A stretch of DNA of 64,000 nucleotides from Orobanche coerulescens (Eukaryota; Streptophyta; Magnoliopsida; Lamiales; Orobanchaceae): contig CM065818.1 of assembly GCA_033398695.1 (NCBI GenBank), positions 84,130,092 to 84,194,091 on the forward strand. The letters are read 5' to 3'. Below the pieces are notes generated by a model, which worked only from the letters and a program-made list of their open reading frames with translations, ran no database searches and was not told the origin of the DNA. Shown here piece after piece: positions 10,393 to 21,543 of the stretch. Every line of letters starts with the position of its first letter. Within the stretch, counting starts at the first letter, position 1. Made by a program: the position numbers and the translations under genes.

Positions 10393-11562
10393 TCAAAAAT
10401 AAATTTTGCAGGAACCATCACCAATGAAAAATGAAAAGCCTTTTCGGTCCATGACCGGAATGGATACAATGTTTTTGTGCCCCTTGGGCAGAACAAGTAC
10501 ATCTTCTAAAGTCAAAACAAAGCCGGATTCTAAACCCAAAAGAAGTGATCCTATGTCGGTCACCTCGACACTATGCCCGCTTCCGACTGTGATCATAACT
10601 TCTCCAGCTACAAGCTTCCTACTTTGTTCCAGATCCTGATTCATGGTACAAATATGAGAACTAGCACCAAAATGCAGTATCCAGGAAGTAGAAAATACAG
10701 TAGCAGAACAATTTGTTTCCAAAACTAAAAGTTCTGTACCTGAAGTGCCATGAAGAATCGGACAGTCTCTAGCCCAGTGGACCAGCTCACCGCACTTGAG
10801 ACAAGCATCCTTCTTCTTATTGTTCTTCGGAACTATCGGGGCCTTGCCCTTACCCTTAAGGTCCTTAACTTGTGGTCCAGTTTGCTTCTTGGTCTTTTTC
10901 TTCTTGTTCTTAGACTTCCGAAGTCCAGAAGAAATCACAAGGGCAGACTCCTTCATTCGCGGAGTCTTCATCTGAGACTGAGCGGTCACAAGTTTGTTCA
11001 TTAGCCCAGCTAAATTACATGCAATCTCATTGCAGTTGAAGTTCATAACAAACTGTGAGAAGGAATCAGGGAGAGACTGTAGGATAAGGTCGGTTTGGAG
11101 AGAAGTATCCATTTTAAAATCAAGAGCCTCCAATCTCTCGATCATGGATATCATTTTGAGGACATGTTCCCCAACTTTCTCACCTTCCTTCATCCTTGCA
11201 CCGAACAGTTGCTTGGATATCTCATATCTAGCAGTTCTGCTGTGCTCACCATAAAGTTCGGTTAAGTGAGATAGAATCTGACTAGCAGAAGTCATTTTCT
11301 CATGAGCTCTATGAAGCTCATTAGACATGGAAGCCATCATATAAGCACGGACTTTCACATCATCCTTAACCCACATTTCATGGTTTTCAAAATCTTCCTG
11401 ATTGGCTCGGGTCCGCACAGGAGGCGCCGGAATGTCCGTCTCCAAGACGTATCTCAGTGCCTCTATACTGAGGACAATCATCAGATTGCGGAGACAATCC
11501 ACAAAGTTAGGTCCCATTAAGGTATTCTTTTTGAGTAGAATTGCGAGTGGATTCATTGTCAT
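10393..11562 (-). pseudogene. gag-pro: Copia-1 gag, zinc knuckle and protease
   Basis: The start is taken at MTMNPLAILL because the same start is seen in Copia-2 and Copia-3. The Gag part (WLRN-type region, MWVKDDVKVRAYM, ELYGEHSRTARYEI, FGARMKEGEKVGEHVLKMI, SLPDSFSQFVMNFNCN) forms the particle. A Lys-rich stretch precedes a CCHC knuckle CLKCGELVHWARDC. The protease follows, but the active-site motif reads WILHFGASSHIC where family members have DSGA, so the catalytic Asp is replaced by His. The frame ends at a TGA in the protease/pre-integrase linker. The product would be an inactive protease. Confidence 0.92.
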
Positions 11563-13248
11563 ATTGAGATTTGTCTGCATTAAGTATAACAAATTAATTA
11601 GTGACTTGTTATATTATGATCTGAGTATAGAATTAAGGTCTTTTCTATTCTTGTTACCCAGCTCCTACTATTTTATCGGAATAACACACTCCCATGTGAA
11701 ATCCGGAAGTATCGTCGCTCTACTTCATAGTGGTGATCGAGTTCTTTATAAATCTTAATAGAGGGCAACCGAACATGTCTCTAGTCTATTAATTTTCATA
11801 ATGTGGTGTCCAACACCAACCCATCTAATGGATGATTCGATCTTCTTTTTCCCCTTATTCACTCCCTTCAACCTATACGGTTTCTATGGTTCGTGAACAA
11901 GTTAAGTTTATACCATCGACGCAAATCAGTTTCACAATTGAATCTTATCCGGCAACCTATCAGGTTTCTAGGGATAAAATTTGCTCCAACCGAAGGCATC
12001 CAATGTGCTCCCGGTAATTTATCCGTCCTCCCCGAACGACTACCCCGATAACTCGGAAGCATAGCACATCCGGTTTGGATTTCAATTTCCCAAAAACTCG
12101 ATGGAGGGAAGGAAAACCTTGAAACCTTATAAACTTAATAATTTATCGTGGGAGAATTTTCGCGATTTACGTTGCACTTTGCACATTAATCGTTTAAGCG
12201 CGTTTGTGGCATTCATACAATATGAAACAACCATTCACAACCTAGTTGCTACCAACATATGGTTCATGGACCGTTTCTAGAAAACAAAAACTCTGTAATC
12301 TAATTACAAGTCTTCGTCTCGAATCTTCGTCTTCTCGAAATGGATCTTCCTCCAGTTTTCGTCATTACATATAAATTTTACATCGAAAATTGCATCCTAG
12401 ATACAAACATTTCTTGTAAAATAAATAGGCTCAAAACGGCCTTTACAACCCAATCGAATAAAACGAACGATTCAAAACTAAGTCCACGAACCACATCCCC
12501 ATTCAAAAGCATTCATCTAATAAATACTAAATAAATGGAAAGCGTAGAGATACATTGATCCAATCAACAATACGAACCGATCAAATCGATTCACATAATC
12601 GGTAATATGATAACATTCAAAATAATTCCGTCGACCATAAATATTCCAATTAATCAAAATTCCCTTATAAAATGTAATACCATAAATCATTTTAATCATA
12701 TTAAATCTAATTTAATATGCGGGAGATTAATTTTTAAGAATACACGGAAAAATCGAGCCGGGGCGAAACTGGGCTGCCTGACCGAGTCACCCTCGACAGA
12801 TTTCCGGCAGACAGGCCCGGCATGGCCGAGTCACGATCGGCAGCTGCCGGCCAGGCACGGCCCGTGTCTCCTGACACGGTCGGTCCGCCTCGGCAAAGGG
12901 CTGGGATCACGGACACGGCCCGTGTCACCAGACACGGCCCGTGTCACCAGACACGGCCGAGTCACCCTGGCAGCTTCCGGCCCTTTGTCCGAAAAGTCGT
13001 CCGACGACGATTCGGAGCTAGATTTTCGACCGGATATCCAATATCTATATTTTTAGACTTTCATATCTACAATATAAATCATATTTCCCAGAAATTTAAT
13101 ATTTATATTTAGACATAAACTTACGAAAAATACAATTATTACGAACGAAAAACATATACCACGATTATGACTAAAATGATTCCAAATCATTCACCATCTA
13201 ATCGAGCATTCTAAATGCCAATATCATATATACGATCGCAAGACCTAC
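11563..13248 (-). other. Copia-1 long untranslated leader
   Basis: About 1.7 kb lie between the PBS and the gag start. The same leader, largely alignable by eye, is present in Copia-2 (30029-31589) and Copia-3 (about 59967-61295). It holds recurring phrases of the type CAACCYATACGGTTTCTA (near 11868 and, altered, 11957). The PBS-proximal part contains a GC-rich palindromic block (12771-12975) in otherwise AT-rich sequence. I see no conserved reading frame. Confidence 0.8.
12771..12975. repeat. GC-rich palindrome cluster in the Copia-1 leader
   Basis: GACACGGCCCGTGTC occurs at 12912-12926 and 12931-12945 as part of a 19-bp tandem unit (ACACGGCCCGTGTCACCAG). Related halves (CACGGCCCGTGTC, GACACGGTCGG, GACACGGCCGAGTCACC) lie around it, with CTGCCGGCC words between. 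The block is strongly GC-rich and CpG-rich against an AT-rich leader. The same half-site GACACGGC recurs in the unrelated Gypsy-1 LTRs. Confidence 0.85.
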
Positions 13249-13260
13249 GCTCCAATACCA
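13249..13260 (-). promoter_or_regulatory. Primer-binding site of Copia-1
   Basis: On the minus strand TGGTATTGGAGC lies one base after the 5' LTR end. It is a two-base variant of TGGTATCAGAGC, the complement of the initiator tRNA-Met 3' end that most plant copia elements use. Confidence 0.8.
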
Positions 13261-13261
13261 C

Positions 13262-15219
13262 TGTTGGAATTCAGTGCCTAAAACCAAGGCCCAGCGGAAG
13301 CGGTAAAACAAAAATTAATTCAATCCGAATCCCTACGAGGATCGATCGAGCTACGTATATACGAATATAAAAAACGAATTCACAAGAGATATAGAAACTC
13401 ACCCTTGTAGTCCGTTGATTAGATGGATAACCTTCTCTTGAGCTATTCCCCATGCTTTGATTGATCTCTACGAATCTAGCGCTGAAAGCACCGCGTCTCT
13501 ACTTGCCACGCGCCGGAGAAACGACCGGAATGACGATCACCTTGCTATCCTCCGAGGATATGGATAGAGCTAAGTGATGAAGCTATATATGCAAAGATTA
13601 CTACACTCTAAGTGTTTTAATCTTACTCTCTCTTTTATTTCTCAATTTTTCTCCAAGAAAAATCAAGAGTTTGATGAATAAAGAAGAAGATGATGAAGAT
13701 GACTTCTCTCTCTCTTTCCTCTCAAAACTCACGTAGAAAAATGGCTTGGAATCAATAGTGAGAGATGTCTTCATCTTCATTTATTCAGCTCTCCACATGC
13801 ACATCTCATTATTATGAGAATCAAAGCCCCACCACCTCAATGATCAACCATTAAAGAATGGAACAATGGTCCATATGAAAGTGGGTGGAAATATGGGGGG
13901 CGGCCCATGTAGAAATCGGACAAGTTCGGTTCGTTTCGGACTCCCGCGAGTCCAAACAGATAAACTCCGATTCCGTATCGATGTATTTATATCGATTAAT
14001 TAATCCAATTAATTAAACATATCAAATACAAAATAATATAATTAATTTCTCCAAGAAAGAATTATATACATGAATTAAATTAATCACCCAGTAATTTATT
14101 TAATTCATTAGGCCATAAATCAATTTATCCAATAAATAGATTTAAACATCCAATGTTCCAAAATTAGATATCCAATATCTAATATTCATAATGAGAGAAT
14201 TAGCTTGATTCATTCCATTGTTAATCCTATTGCATGACTCGGTAGGTTCGTCTCAGTCAGCAATGGGAGGAACCAAAGAGTAGTAGCACCACCTAGCCAG
14301 CCTGGCGGCCTACACTGTACCCCAACTAAGAACGAATGATTGGGATCATTCAAGAACCATTCTGTCGTGAATACCAGTATACGTATAAACCCTTCTTTTA
14401 AATGTCCCGATCAAGTAATGGGGTCACGGTCAGTCAAACCCCATATGTACTTGACGCTATGCCTGCGTTAATGTAAATCGAGATCATCGAGCTCTCGTGT
14501 ATCTAATACAGCTAGCTCCAATGCTTTGGCCAAAGACTTATGATCTCATCTGCCAATAACCGTATAGGACATATAACACGTTCACTAACAGGAGAAAGAA
14601 TTCTATCTTGGTATTCAGTAGGACCTGCTACTTGCCCGTCAAGATGCACGTCGAGGTTGACCCCCGCCTTCCGGTTTACAAGGTCGAACTACTCTAATGA
14701 AAATCTTGACGTCACAAGCACATCCCTACTAAATCCTCAAGTCGGAGGTTCACGAATACCTATCACAACCTTTAGATTCCATCATTGACTGTCCCGGAGT
14801 TAAATCCGTGTGACGAATCGAGGGTGAGTCGGTTCAAGTATACTAATCCAATTAGCATACCTATAATGTGTGCTCGCACTAACCATTAGTGTTCGACAGG
14901 CACTCTCCTTGTCAAAGAACACGTCATACAAGTCTTCACATAAACTTAACGCCCAGTCAAGTTTCATTGACTTGCAAACGATTAAGTATTTGAGCTATAA
15001 ACCTTTCCAGTACCGACCCCCTTATCCAATAAGGAGTGGAACGTTTTGCTCTCAAATACACGGACTAGTTTCTACATGAATATTTACGAGTTAGGAATCC
15101 CAGTAACTACTAGTAAATAAAGAAAGATCCATTGCCTTATATTGATGATTTACATAATAACAAGTACAATGCCCTCACTCAACATCCTCTGAGTGGCATT
15201 CGAGGGCATACTCCTAACA
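13262..15219 (-). repeat. Copia-1 5' LTR
   Basis: It has TGTTGGAATTC and CCTAACA termini on the plus strand and is colinear with 900-2884. Internal marks shared with the other LTR include an AGTGTTTTAATC block, CTCTCTCTTT tracts and a GGGGGGCGGCC stretch. It is flanked by the PBS inside and ATACT outside. Confidence 0.93.
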
Positions 15220-15224
15220 ATACT

Positions 15225-16893
15225 TAATCGTTCGCAAGTAGATGAAACTTGACTGGGCGTTAAGTTTATGTGAAGACTTGTATGACGTGTTCTTTGACAA
15301 GAAGAGTGCCTGTTGAACACTAATGGTTAGTGGGAGAACACATTATAGGTATGCTAATTGGATTAGTATACTCGAACCGACTCACCCTCGATTCGTCACA
15401 CGGATTTCACTCCGGGACAATCAATGATGGAATCGAAAGATTGTGATAGGTATTCGTGAACCTTCGACTTGAAGATTTAGTAGGGATGTGCTTGTGACGT
15501 CAAGATTTTCATTAGAGTAGTTCGACCCTATAAACCGGAAGGCGGGGGTCAACCTCGACGTGCATCTTGATGGGCAAGTAGCAGGTCCTGCTGAATACCA
15601 AGATAGAATTCTTTCTCCTGTTAGTGAACGAGTTATATTTCCTATGCGGTTATTGGCAGATGAGATCATAAGTCTTTGGCCAAAGCATTGGAGCTAGCTG
15701 TATTAGATACACGAGAGCTCGATGATCTCGGTTTGCATTAGCGCATGCATAGCATCAAGTACAGATGGGGTTTGACTAATCGTGATCCTATAACTTGATC
15801 GGGACATTTGAAAGAAGGGTTTATACATATACTGGTATTCACGACAGAATGGTTCTTGAATGATCCCAATCATTCGTTCTAAGTTGGGGTACGGTGTAGG
15901 CCGCCAGGCTGGATAGGTGGTGCTACTACTCTTTGGTTCCTCCCATTGCTGACTGAGACGGACCTACCGATTCGTGCATTAGGATTAACGACGGAATGAA
16001 TCGAGCTAATTCTCTCATTATAAATATTAGATATTGGATATCTAATTTAGGACATTGGATGTCTAAATCGATTTATTGGATAAATTGATTTACAGCCTAA
16101 TGGATTAAATAAATTACTGGGTGATTAATTTAATTCGTGAATATAATTATTTCTTGGAGAAATTAATTATGTTATCATGTATTTGATATGATTATTTTAT
16201 TTGATTAATTAATCGATATAAATACATCGGAACGGAATCGGAGTTTATCTGTTTGGACTCTCGGGAGTCCGAAACGAACCGAACTCATCCGATTTCTTCT
16301 AGAGGCCGTCCCCACCTTGATTTCATACCTTGATCATAGTCTTGATTTCATGTTGGAAGACTTGTGACATATGAGATTTCATATCTCTTATAATAAGGAA
16401 AAAGGAGATTTTGTGGGAGACATTATCTTGTGAATGATTTTGAAGACCAAAATAAAAAAACTCTCTTTCTCTTCTCCTTGAGCTTACTCACGGCAGATTC
16501 ATCTAAGATAGAGGGAAGAGAAAACTTTGTTTTGTGTTTTTCATCATTCACATTTTCTTAGAGAAGAATTATTGAGAGAGATATTATACACTTAGAGTGT
16601 AATAATAAAAAGCTTCATCACTTGATTCTAGCCGTAACCTTAGAGGTTAATCGGGTGTTGTTGTTCCGATCTTTTTTCCGGCACCTTAAAGATCAAGCAA
16701 AGCTTGGTGAATAGCTCAATAGAAGGTTACCATTTAATCAACAGACTTCGAGGGCTAGTTTCTTACAGCTCTTGCTTTTCGTTTATATATTCGTATATAC
16801 GTAGCTCGATCGACCCTCGTAGGGATTCGGATCGAATTAATTTTCATTTTACCGCTTCCACTGGGCCTTCGTTTTAGGCACCGAATCCCAACA
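15225..16893 (+). mobile_element. Plus-strand copia LTR, right piece (host of Copia-1)
   Basis: This reads as the reverse complement of the Copia-1 LTR from its middle to the terminus CCGAATCCCAACA at 16893. With 850-899 it forms one LTR missing only its first bases. Divergence from the Copia-1 LTRs is higher than between the two Copia-1 LTRs, as expected for an older host copy. Downstream it abuts a reverse-oriented gypsy LTR with no recognisable PBS, so it is a solo or truncated LTR. Confidence 0.85.
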
Positions 16894-18009
16894 TAACCGA
16901 TATCGAATACCCCGAAGAACACGGTTCGACCAGAAAGCTTGTACCACGAAGAAGACAACGAACGGAAGGGTTCCGACTCGAGTTCTTCACAAGGAATCTG
17001 ACCCTAACATCATACCATCAATAAATTAACGAACGAATGAGGAAGAATAAGCGTAGAACGCTCGGATTCTCTTTGTGACATTTTATCGAACACCTTCAAG
17101 GCGTCGATAAGATACTTAATAAAATGACAAATCCGTGGCAATCCAACCGTGGAATAACAAGGAATTTGATATAATACAACATAACAATCATCAATCCATC
17201 ACTATTATAAGTTATTGCGGATTAAACGGACAAATCGAACAAAATCCCCAAAACTAGATTTTAAGAAAACTTGCCTTGATTCGCTGGATTGAAGGATGTT
17301 ATATGATGATCAATCGATAATACTACAGCCGCGGACAAGAAGGATAGGAAATGAAAACGAGTGAAAAAACGATCGCCGCCATATTTATACGCTGCGAACA
17401 CGGCGCGAGAATCGCCTGCATCGCCGTGTGTCTCGGCCGTGTCTCGGCAGGCTGCCAGTCCTGGCCGACTCGGTGCAGGACATGACGCTCGGCAGTGCCG
17501 TTTTCAGGGCCGTTTCGCACAGGTCCGTCCAGCCACCTTCAGACACAAACCGAAAATTACGACAGAACCACAACGACGATCCGAACGACCCAGAAACCCG
17601 AACCTGAATACGAATCGAAGATACGGTTACGAAGTATTCGCAAAGACAAATTCGAGCACTAAGAGAACACATGATTCCGATCACCCGAAGGCTCGAAATT
17701 CGACAACGGAAGGTAATTACCCAAAACTTTGGGAAATTACGAAAATGGCCCAAAACGTCCGAAAATCACGATACGTGATCGAATAACCAAACCGAAGTTC
17801 ACAACACATCTAACAAAGTTAAACGGACTTACGAGAAACTCGAAATAGTAATTTCGGAACTCAACAAAACAATACCGAAACGAACTCGGATGACAAAAAG
17901 TGCAGAATTAATCATTCTCAAAATGATGAAACAGTCCCAACCGAGTCGTCGAAACGGACCTCCGCCGTAAAAAGAAAATTACCGGAAATCCGAAATTGCG
18001 GATATTACA
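16894..18009 (-). mobile_element. Minus-strand gypsy LTR fragment (Gypsy-1 type)
   Basis: Read on the minus strand it begins TGTAATATCCGC at 18009 and follows the Gypsy-1 3' LTR (35358 to about 36950) at family level: GAGTTCGTTTCGG, CGTAAGTCCGTTTAAC, GGGCCATTTT, a GC-rich GCCGTGTC cluster, TATAAATAT, then ATGGTATGATGTTAGGGT and CCGTGTTCTTCGG. The copia LTR cuts it at 16894. The 5'-terminal half of an LTR is present and the other half is not found adjacent. Confidence 0.8.
17381..17389 (-). promoter_or_regulatory. LTR TATA box with adjacent GCCGTGTC cluster
   Basis: TATAAATAT on the minus strand lies just downstream (in LTR sense) of a GC-rich cluster at about 17395-17530 with GCCGTGT, GGCCGTGTC and CTCGGC words. 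It corresponds to the TATAAATA at 36353-36360 of Gypsy-1. Confidence 0.65.
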
Positions 18010-18394
18010 TTGCTAACCCCTGAGTATTCGGGGGGTGGATGTCTGTTTTTGCATTCAGGTTTTGAGAACGTAATACAGGGTCGGCACGAAGGATGATGAA
18101 AGATGATCGATACTAATCACATGAGGAACCGTACGTTGTTGTATTGGTTCAGTTGTATTTTATTTCCATTGCAAGATATTTTTCCGTTATGCACGGAGCA
18201 TTTTGTATTCGACTTCGTGCGGCGGTGTATTGTAATCGAGTTATATGTTTTTATTGAAAGGCCAAATCGGTCTACTGAGTCTTTTTAGCCTGAAAGGCAT
18301 CGTCGAGTTGTTCGTTTGTTATTACCAGTCTGGTAGATCCTTGACGGAAGGTTCTACGGTGTGTAATATCCCTGAGCGGATTGGGGGTGTTACA
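18010..18394 (+). mobile_element. 3'-terminal fragment of a gypsy LTR
   Basis: It starts at the hairpin GCTAACCCCTGAGTATTCGGGGGG and continues through GGATGTCTG and GATACTAATCACATGAGG to the terminus TGTTACA at 18388-18394. This is the shared 3' module of all gypsy LTRs here. The upstream part of this LTR is displaced by the minus-strand LTR ending at 18009. Confidence 0.75.
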
Positions 18395-19266
18395 TTCGGA
18401 GTATCACAATGCTTTATGCTCGGGATCGAGATACATTATATATCGAGTCTTGGTGTTTGGCTAGAATGGCATAAGAATAACGTGTTATGTGTAATGTGTC
18501 CTTGTAAGTGAATTGCAGTGGATGATCGGGTCGTGGGCCCTATTTTTTATGATCGAAATGGTTGGGCCGTGGACCCCGTGTTTTGTTAACGGATTTGCAT
18601 TTTGGAAAATGAACTTTGGGGCTGTGACCCTAAGTGGTTTTTGAGGAATTAAGAACTTTTCAATTCCTAATGTTTTCAAAACTCCCGAGATTTGGAAATG
18701 TTTTCAAAGTGCTTACTTGTTTCGTTTCTAGTCTCAAGACTTAGAACTATTTTAACTAAATATCATATCTCAGGAAGTATTTCGTTCTATTCTCGGAATG
18801 TGTTGTGTATGGCTCGTATTTGCACTTTATACTTGCACTAGCGAAACAGTGGAGTTTTGCTAACCCCCGAGTAATCGGGGGATTGATATCTGTATTGTGT
18901 CCAGGTACATGCAGGTTTTCGGGAGCAAGACAGAGGATCGGTACGAGGGATGATGAAAGACGAATGATACTAATCACACGAAGGCCAATTTTGGGTTCAG
19001 TTAGTCGGAGTCCATTGTATTATCTTTTTTGCTGCCGTATTGTCTATGTTTTGCAAGAATTTTACCCTTGCGTGGATATGAGTCTGGATAGGGTTATGTA
19101 TTTTTTATTTTTAAGACAGTGATAAAAGACCAAATCGGTCTAATGGTTCGTGATTATGCCATGTCGGCATGTAATGTATTATTTTGTTTCGATGTTTAGC
19201 CTGGTGGATCCTCACGGAGAGGGTCTGCGGCGTGTAATATTCCCGATTAGATTCGGGGGTGTTACA
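18395..19266 (+). repeat. Gypsy-1 5' LTR (3' portion only)
   Basis: It matches about 37728-38599 almost base for base, includes a C5/G5 hairpin at about 18861-18880 (CCCCCGAGTAATCGGGGG) and GATACTAATCACACGAAG, and ends TGTTACA at 19260-19266. The upstream two thirds of the LTR are not here; another LTR end abuts at 18394. Confidence 0.85.
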
Positions 19267-19270
19267 TTTA

Positions 19271-19282
19271 TGGTATCAGAGC
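19271..19282 (+). promoter_or_regulatory. Primer-binding site of Gypsy-1
   Basis: TGGTATCAGAGC lies four bases after the LTR terminus TGTTACA and is a perfect complement of the plant initiator tRNA-Met 3' end. Confidence 0.92.
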
Positions 19283-19588
19283 TTATGTTGCGGAAACCTA
19301 GGCTGTCGGTTCAAGTCATGTATTGTTGGGTCTTGTCTTGTCAGATTGAGTCTGACTGATGTCGTGTCGCGACGCGTCATTTGGAATGTCGGCCGTGATT
19401 AGTATAAGGGTGCAGCCATCATCTTCGTGCGATCTGTAGATGTAAGTCTCCCTAATGCAGGTTGTACCACGAGCTATATGAGCCTGTGTGATTCTGTGTT
19501 ATGTAGTAGTATTTGAAGGTGCATCGTGAGTAAGTGACATATATTTGTTAATTCCCGTTTTGTGCTAGAATGAAGAATGATATTGCTA
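19283..19588 (+). other. Gypsy-1 internal region, left of Copia-2
   Basis: No reading frame. It shares with the minus-strand element at 53620-53722 the phrase AAACCTAGGCTGT followed by TCAAGTC and, later, GATTAGTAT, confirming that it is conserved post-PBS leader. Confidence 0.7.
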
Positions 19589-19593
19589 AATGT
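19589..19593. repeat. Target-site duplication of Copia-2 (AATGT)
   Basis: AATGT precedes the element at 19589-19593 and follows it at 33536-33540, a perfect 5-bp duplication. Confidence 0.95.
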
Positions 19594-21528
19594 TGTTGGG
19601 ATTCGGTAATTAAAATCGAATTACGCAGCAGAAAATAAAACGGTCCAACCGGATAAAACCAAACCCCAAAAACGTACCGATCAAGCATCATATAAACGAA
19701 TATAAACAACGAGGAAGAGAATCAAAGAATACTTACCCTCGTAGTCCTTTGATGATATTATCTTCGAAGGTGAAACCCGAACAAACTTTCTCCGGTTACC
19801 GACACGAACACGAATCCAATTCGTTGTAGCTTGTTGAATGATCCAACACCGAAATTGCCGAATGTCTCTACGTTATTACGCGTCGGATATTGATCGGAAA
19901 AATAAAATATCAATTCATTCTCAAAGAACACGGCTAGGAATTGATACGGTATTTTTCTTCTCTTCTCTTCTTCCTTTTCTTTCTCTCAAAGATGAACAAG
20001 AAAAGAAATAAATTTTTCTCTCCCTTAGCTAAAGAACTCACGGCTGATTTTGAGTGTGTATGTTTGTTATATTTTGTCATCACATAATGTGAAGATAATT
20101 ACATTATATAATGGGGATGATATCAAAATGATGAGATATGAAATCTCATCCTTTTGTCTTCAACCCATTAAACAATTAAACACACAACACACACCACATG
20201 GAAGGAAGGGAGGAAAATGAGGGGGGCGGCCCACTAGATTTTAGGTGAGAAAATGAGCCGAGCCACTCGGTTCATGTACCGGACGTTCGCGTGTCTAGTC
20301 CGTTAAATACACTTCGTTTTATCCCAAATGTATTTATACTTAATTAATTAATCCAATTAATTAATTTTATCAAATATAAAATTATAATAATATATTTCCA
20401 AGAAATAATTATTTATGAATTAAATTAATTACCCAAGAATTAATTTCAATTCACTAGACCGCATGATTTATCAAATAAATCAAATTAGATATCTAATATC
20501 CAATATTAATGAAGAGATAATAAATACATATTTATCCATCAAATATCCTTGTGCGCGACTCCGTAGGTCCGTCTTAGTCGGCAATGGGAGGAACCAAGGA
20601 GTACGGGTAACACTTAGCCAGTCTAGTGCTTCGTACCGTAACCCAACTAAGAACAAATGATCGGATCATTCCAAAACCATTATGTCGTGAATACCGTATA
20701 CGTATAAACCCTTCAATCATATGTCCCGGTCAAGTATTAGGGTCACGGAAAAGTCAAACCCTACTGTAACTTGACACTATGCTTTCTGTTAATGCAAACT
20801 GAGATCGTCGAGCTCTCGTGTATCAAATACAACTAGCTCTAAATGCTTTGGCCAAAGACTTACAATCTCATTTGCCATTAACCGCATAGGACATTTACCT
20901 GCTCACTTACAGGAGAAAGAATTCTATCTTGGTATTCAGTAGAGACTGATACTTGCCCACTAAGTTGCATTTCGAGGTTGACCCCACCCACCGGCGATTG
21001 GATCGAACTACTCTAATGACTAACTTAATGTCACAAGCACATATCCTACTGAAACCAAAAGTCAAAGGTCCATGTATACCTATCACAACCTTTCGATCTA
21101 GTCATTGACAATCCCTGAGTGATATCCATGTGACCGAATCGAGGTGAGTCGTGTTCGAGTATACTAATCTCACTAGCATACCTATAACGTGTGCTCCCAC
21201 TAACCCTTAGTGAATACCGGTACTCTACAGGTCAAAGTACACATTATACAAGTCTTGTCTAAACTTATTGCCCAGTTAAGTTTTATCGACTTGCGAACGA
21301 GTTAAGCATTCGAGCTCTAAACACTTCTAGTGCTTATCTCCTTATCTCCATAAGGAGTAGAATGTTTGCTCTCAAATGCAAGGACTATTATTCTATATAT
21401 CAAATCACAATGCCAATGATATACAATAACATAGAAATAATTATTGCCTTGTTAAATTTTCATAATTACAATACATATGCTCTCACACTCTCATCCTCTG
21501 AGTGGCATTCGAGGGCATATCTATAACA
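19594..21528 (-). repeat. Copia-2 3' LTR
   Basis: TGTTGGGATTCGG to ATAACA on the plus strand; nearly identical to 31603-33535. One cluster of differences lies near 20620-20640 (CCAGTCTAGTGCTTCGTACCG against CCATCTAGTGCTTGCATCAG). Confidence 0.94.
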
Positions 21529-21540
21529 ATCTTCCACTTG
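21529..21540 (-). promoter_or_regulatory. Polypurine tract of Copia-2
   Basis: On the minus strand GTGGAAGAT directly precedes the 3' LTR. Confidence 0.75.
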
Positions 21541-21543
21541 CAC

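Larger units (their letters stand above)
900..15219 (-). mobile_element. Copia-1, complete Ty1-copia element (Angela/Tork-like), interrupted by a CACTA element
   Basis: The element runs on the minus strand with 5' LTR 13262-15219 and 3' LTR 900-2884, a PBS next to the 5' LTR, a PPT next to the 3' LTR and the ATACT duplication at both ends. The coding order is gag, zinc knuckle, protease, integrase, RT, RNase H, which is the Ty1-copia order. Without the 4.7 kb CACTA insertion it is about 9.6 kb, and its LTRs are nearly 2 kb, long for copia and in keeping with the Angela lineage. The copy is dead: it has a premature stop at 10393-10395, a small deletion near 4050, an altered protease active site and a split integrase. 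It sits inside another copia LTR in the opposite orientation. Confidence 0.92.

Noticed and set aside
12607..13112. Plus-strand frames over the GC-rich palindrome block
   Set aside because: They run antisense through the copia leader, share no motif with proteins I know, and exist because of the low-stop GC-rich repeats.
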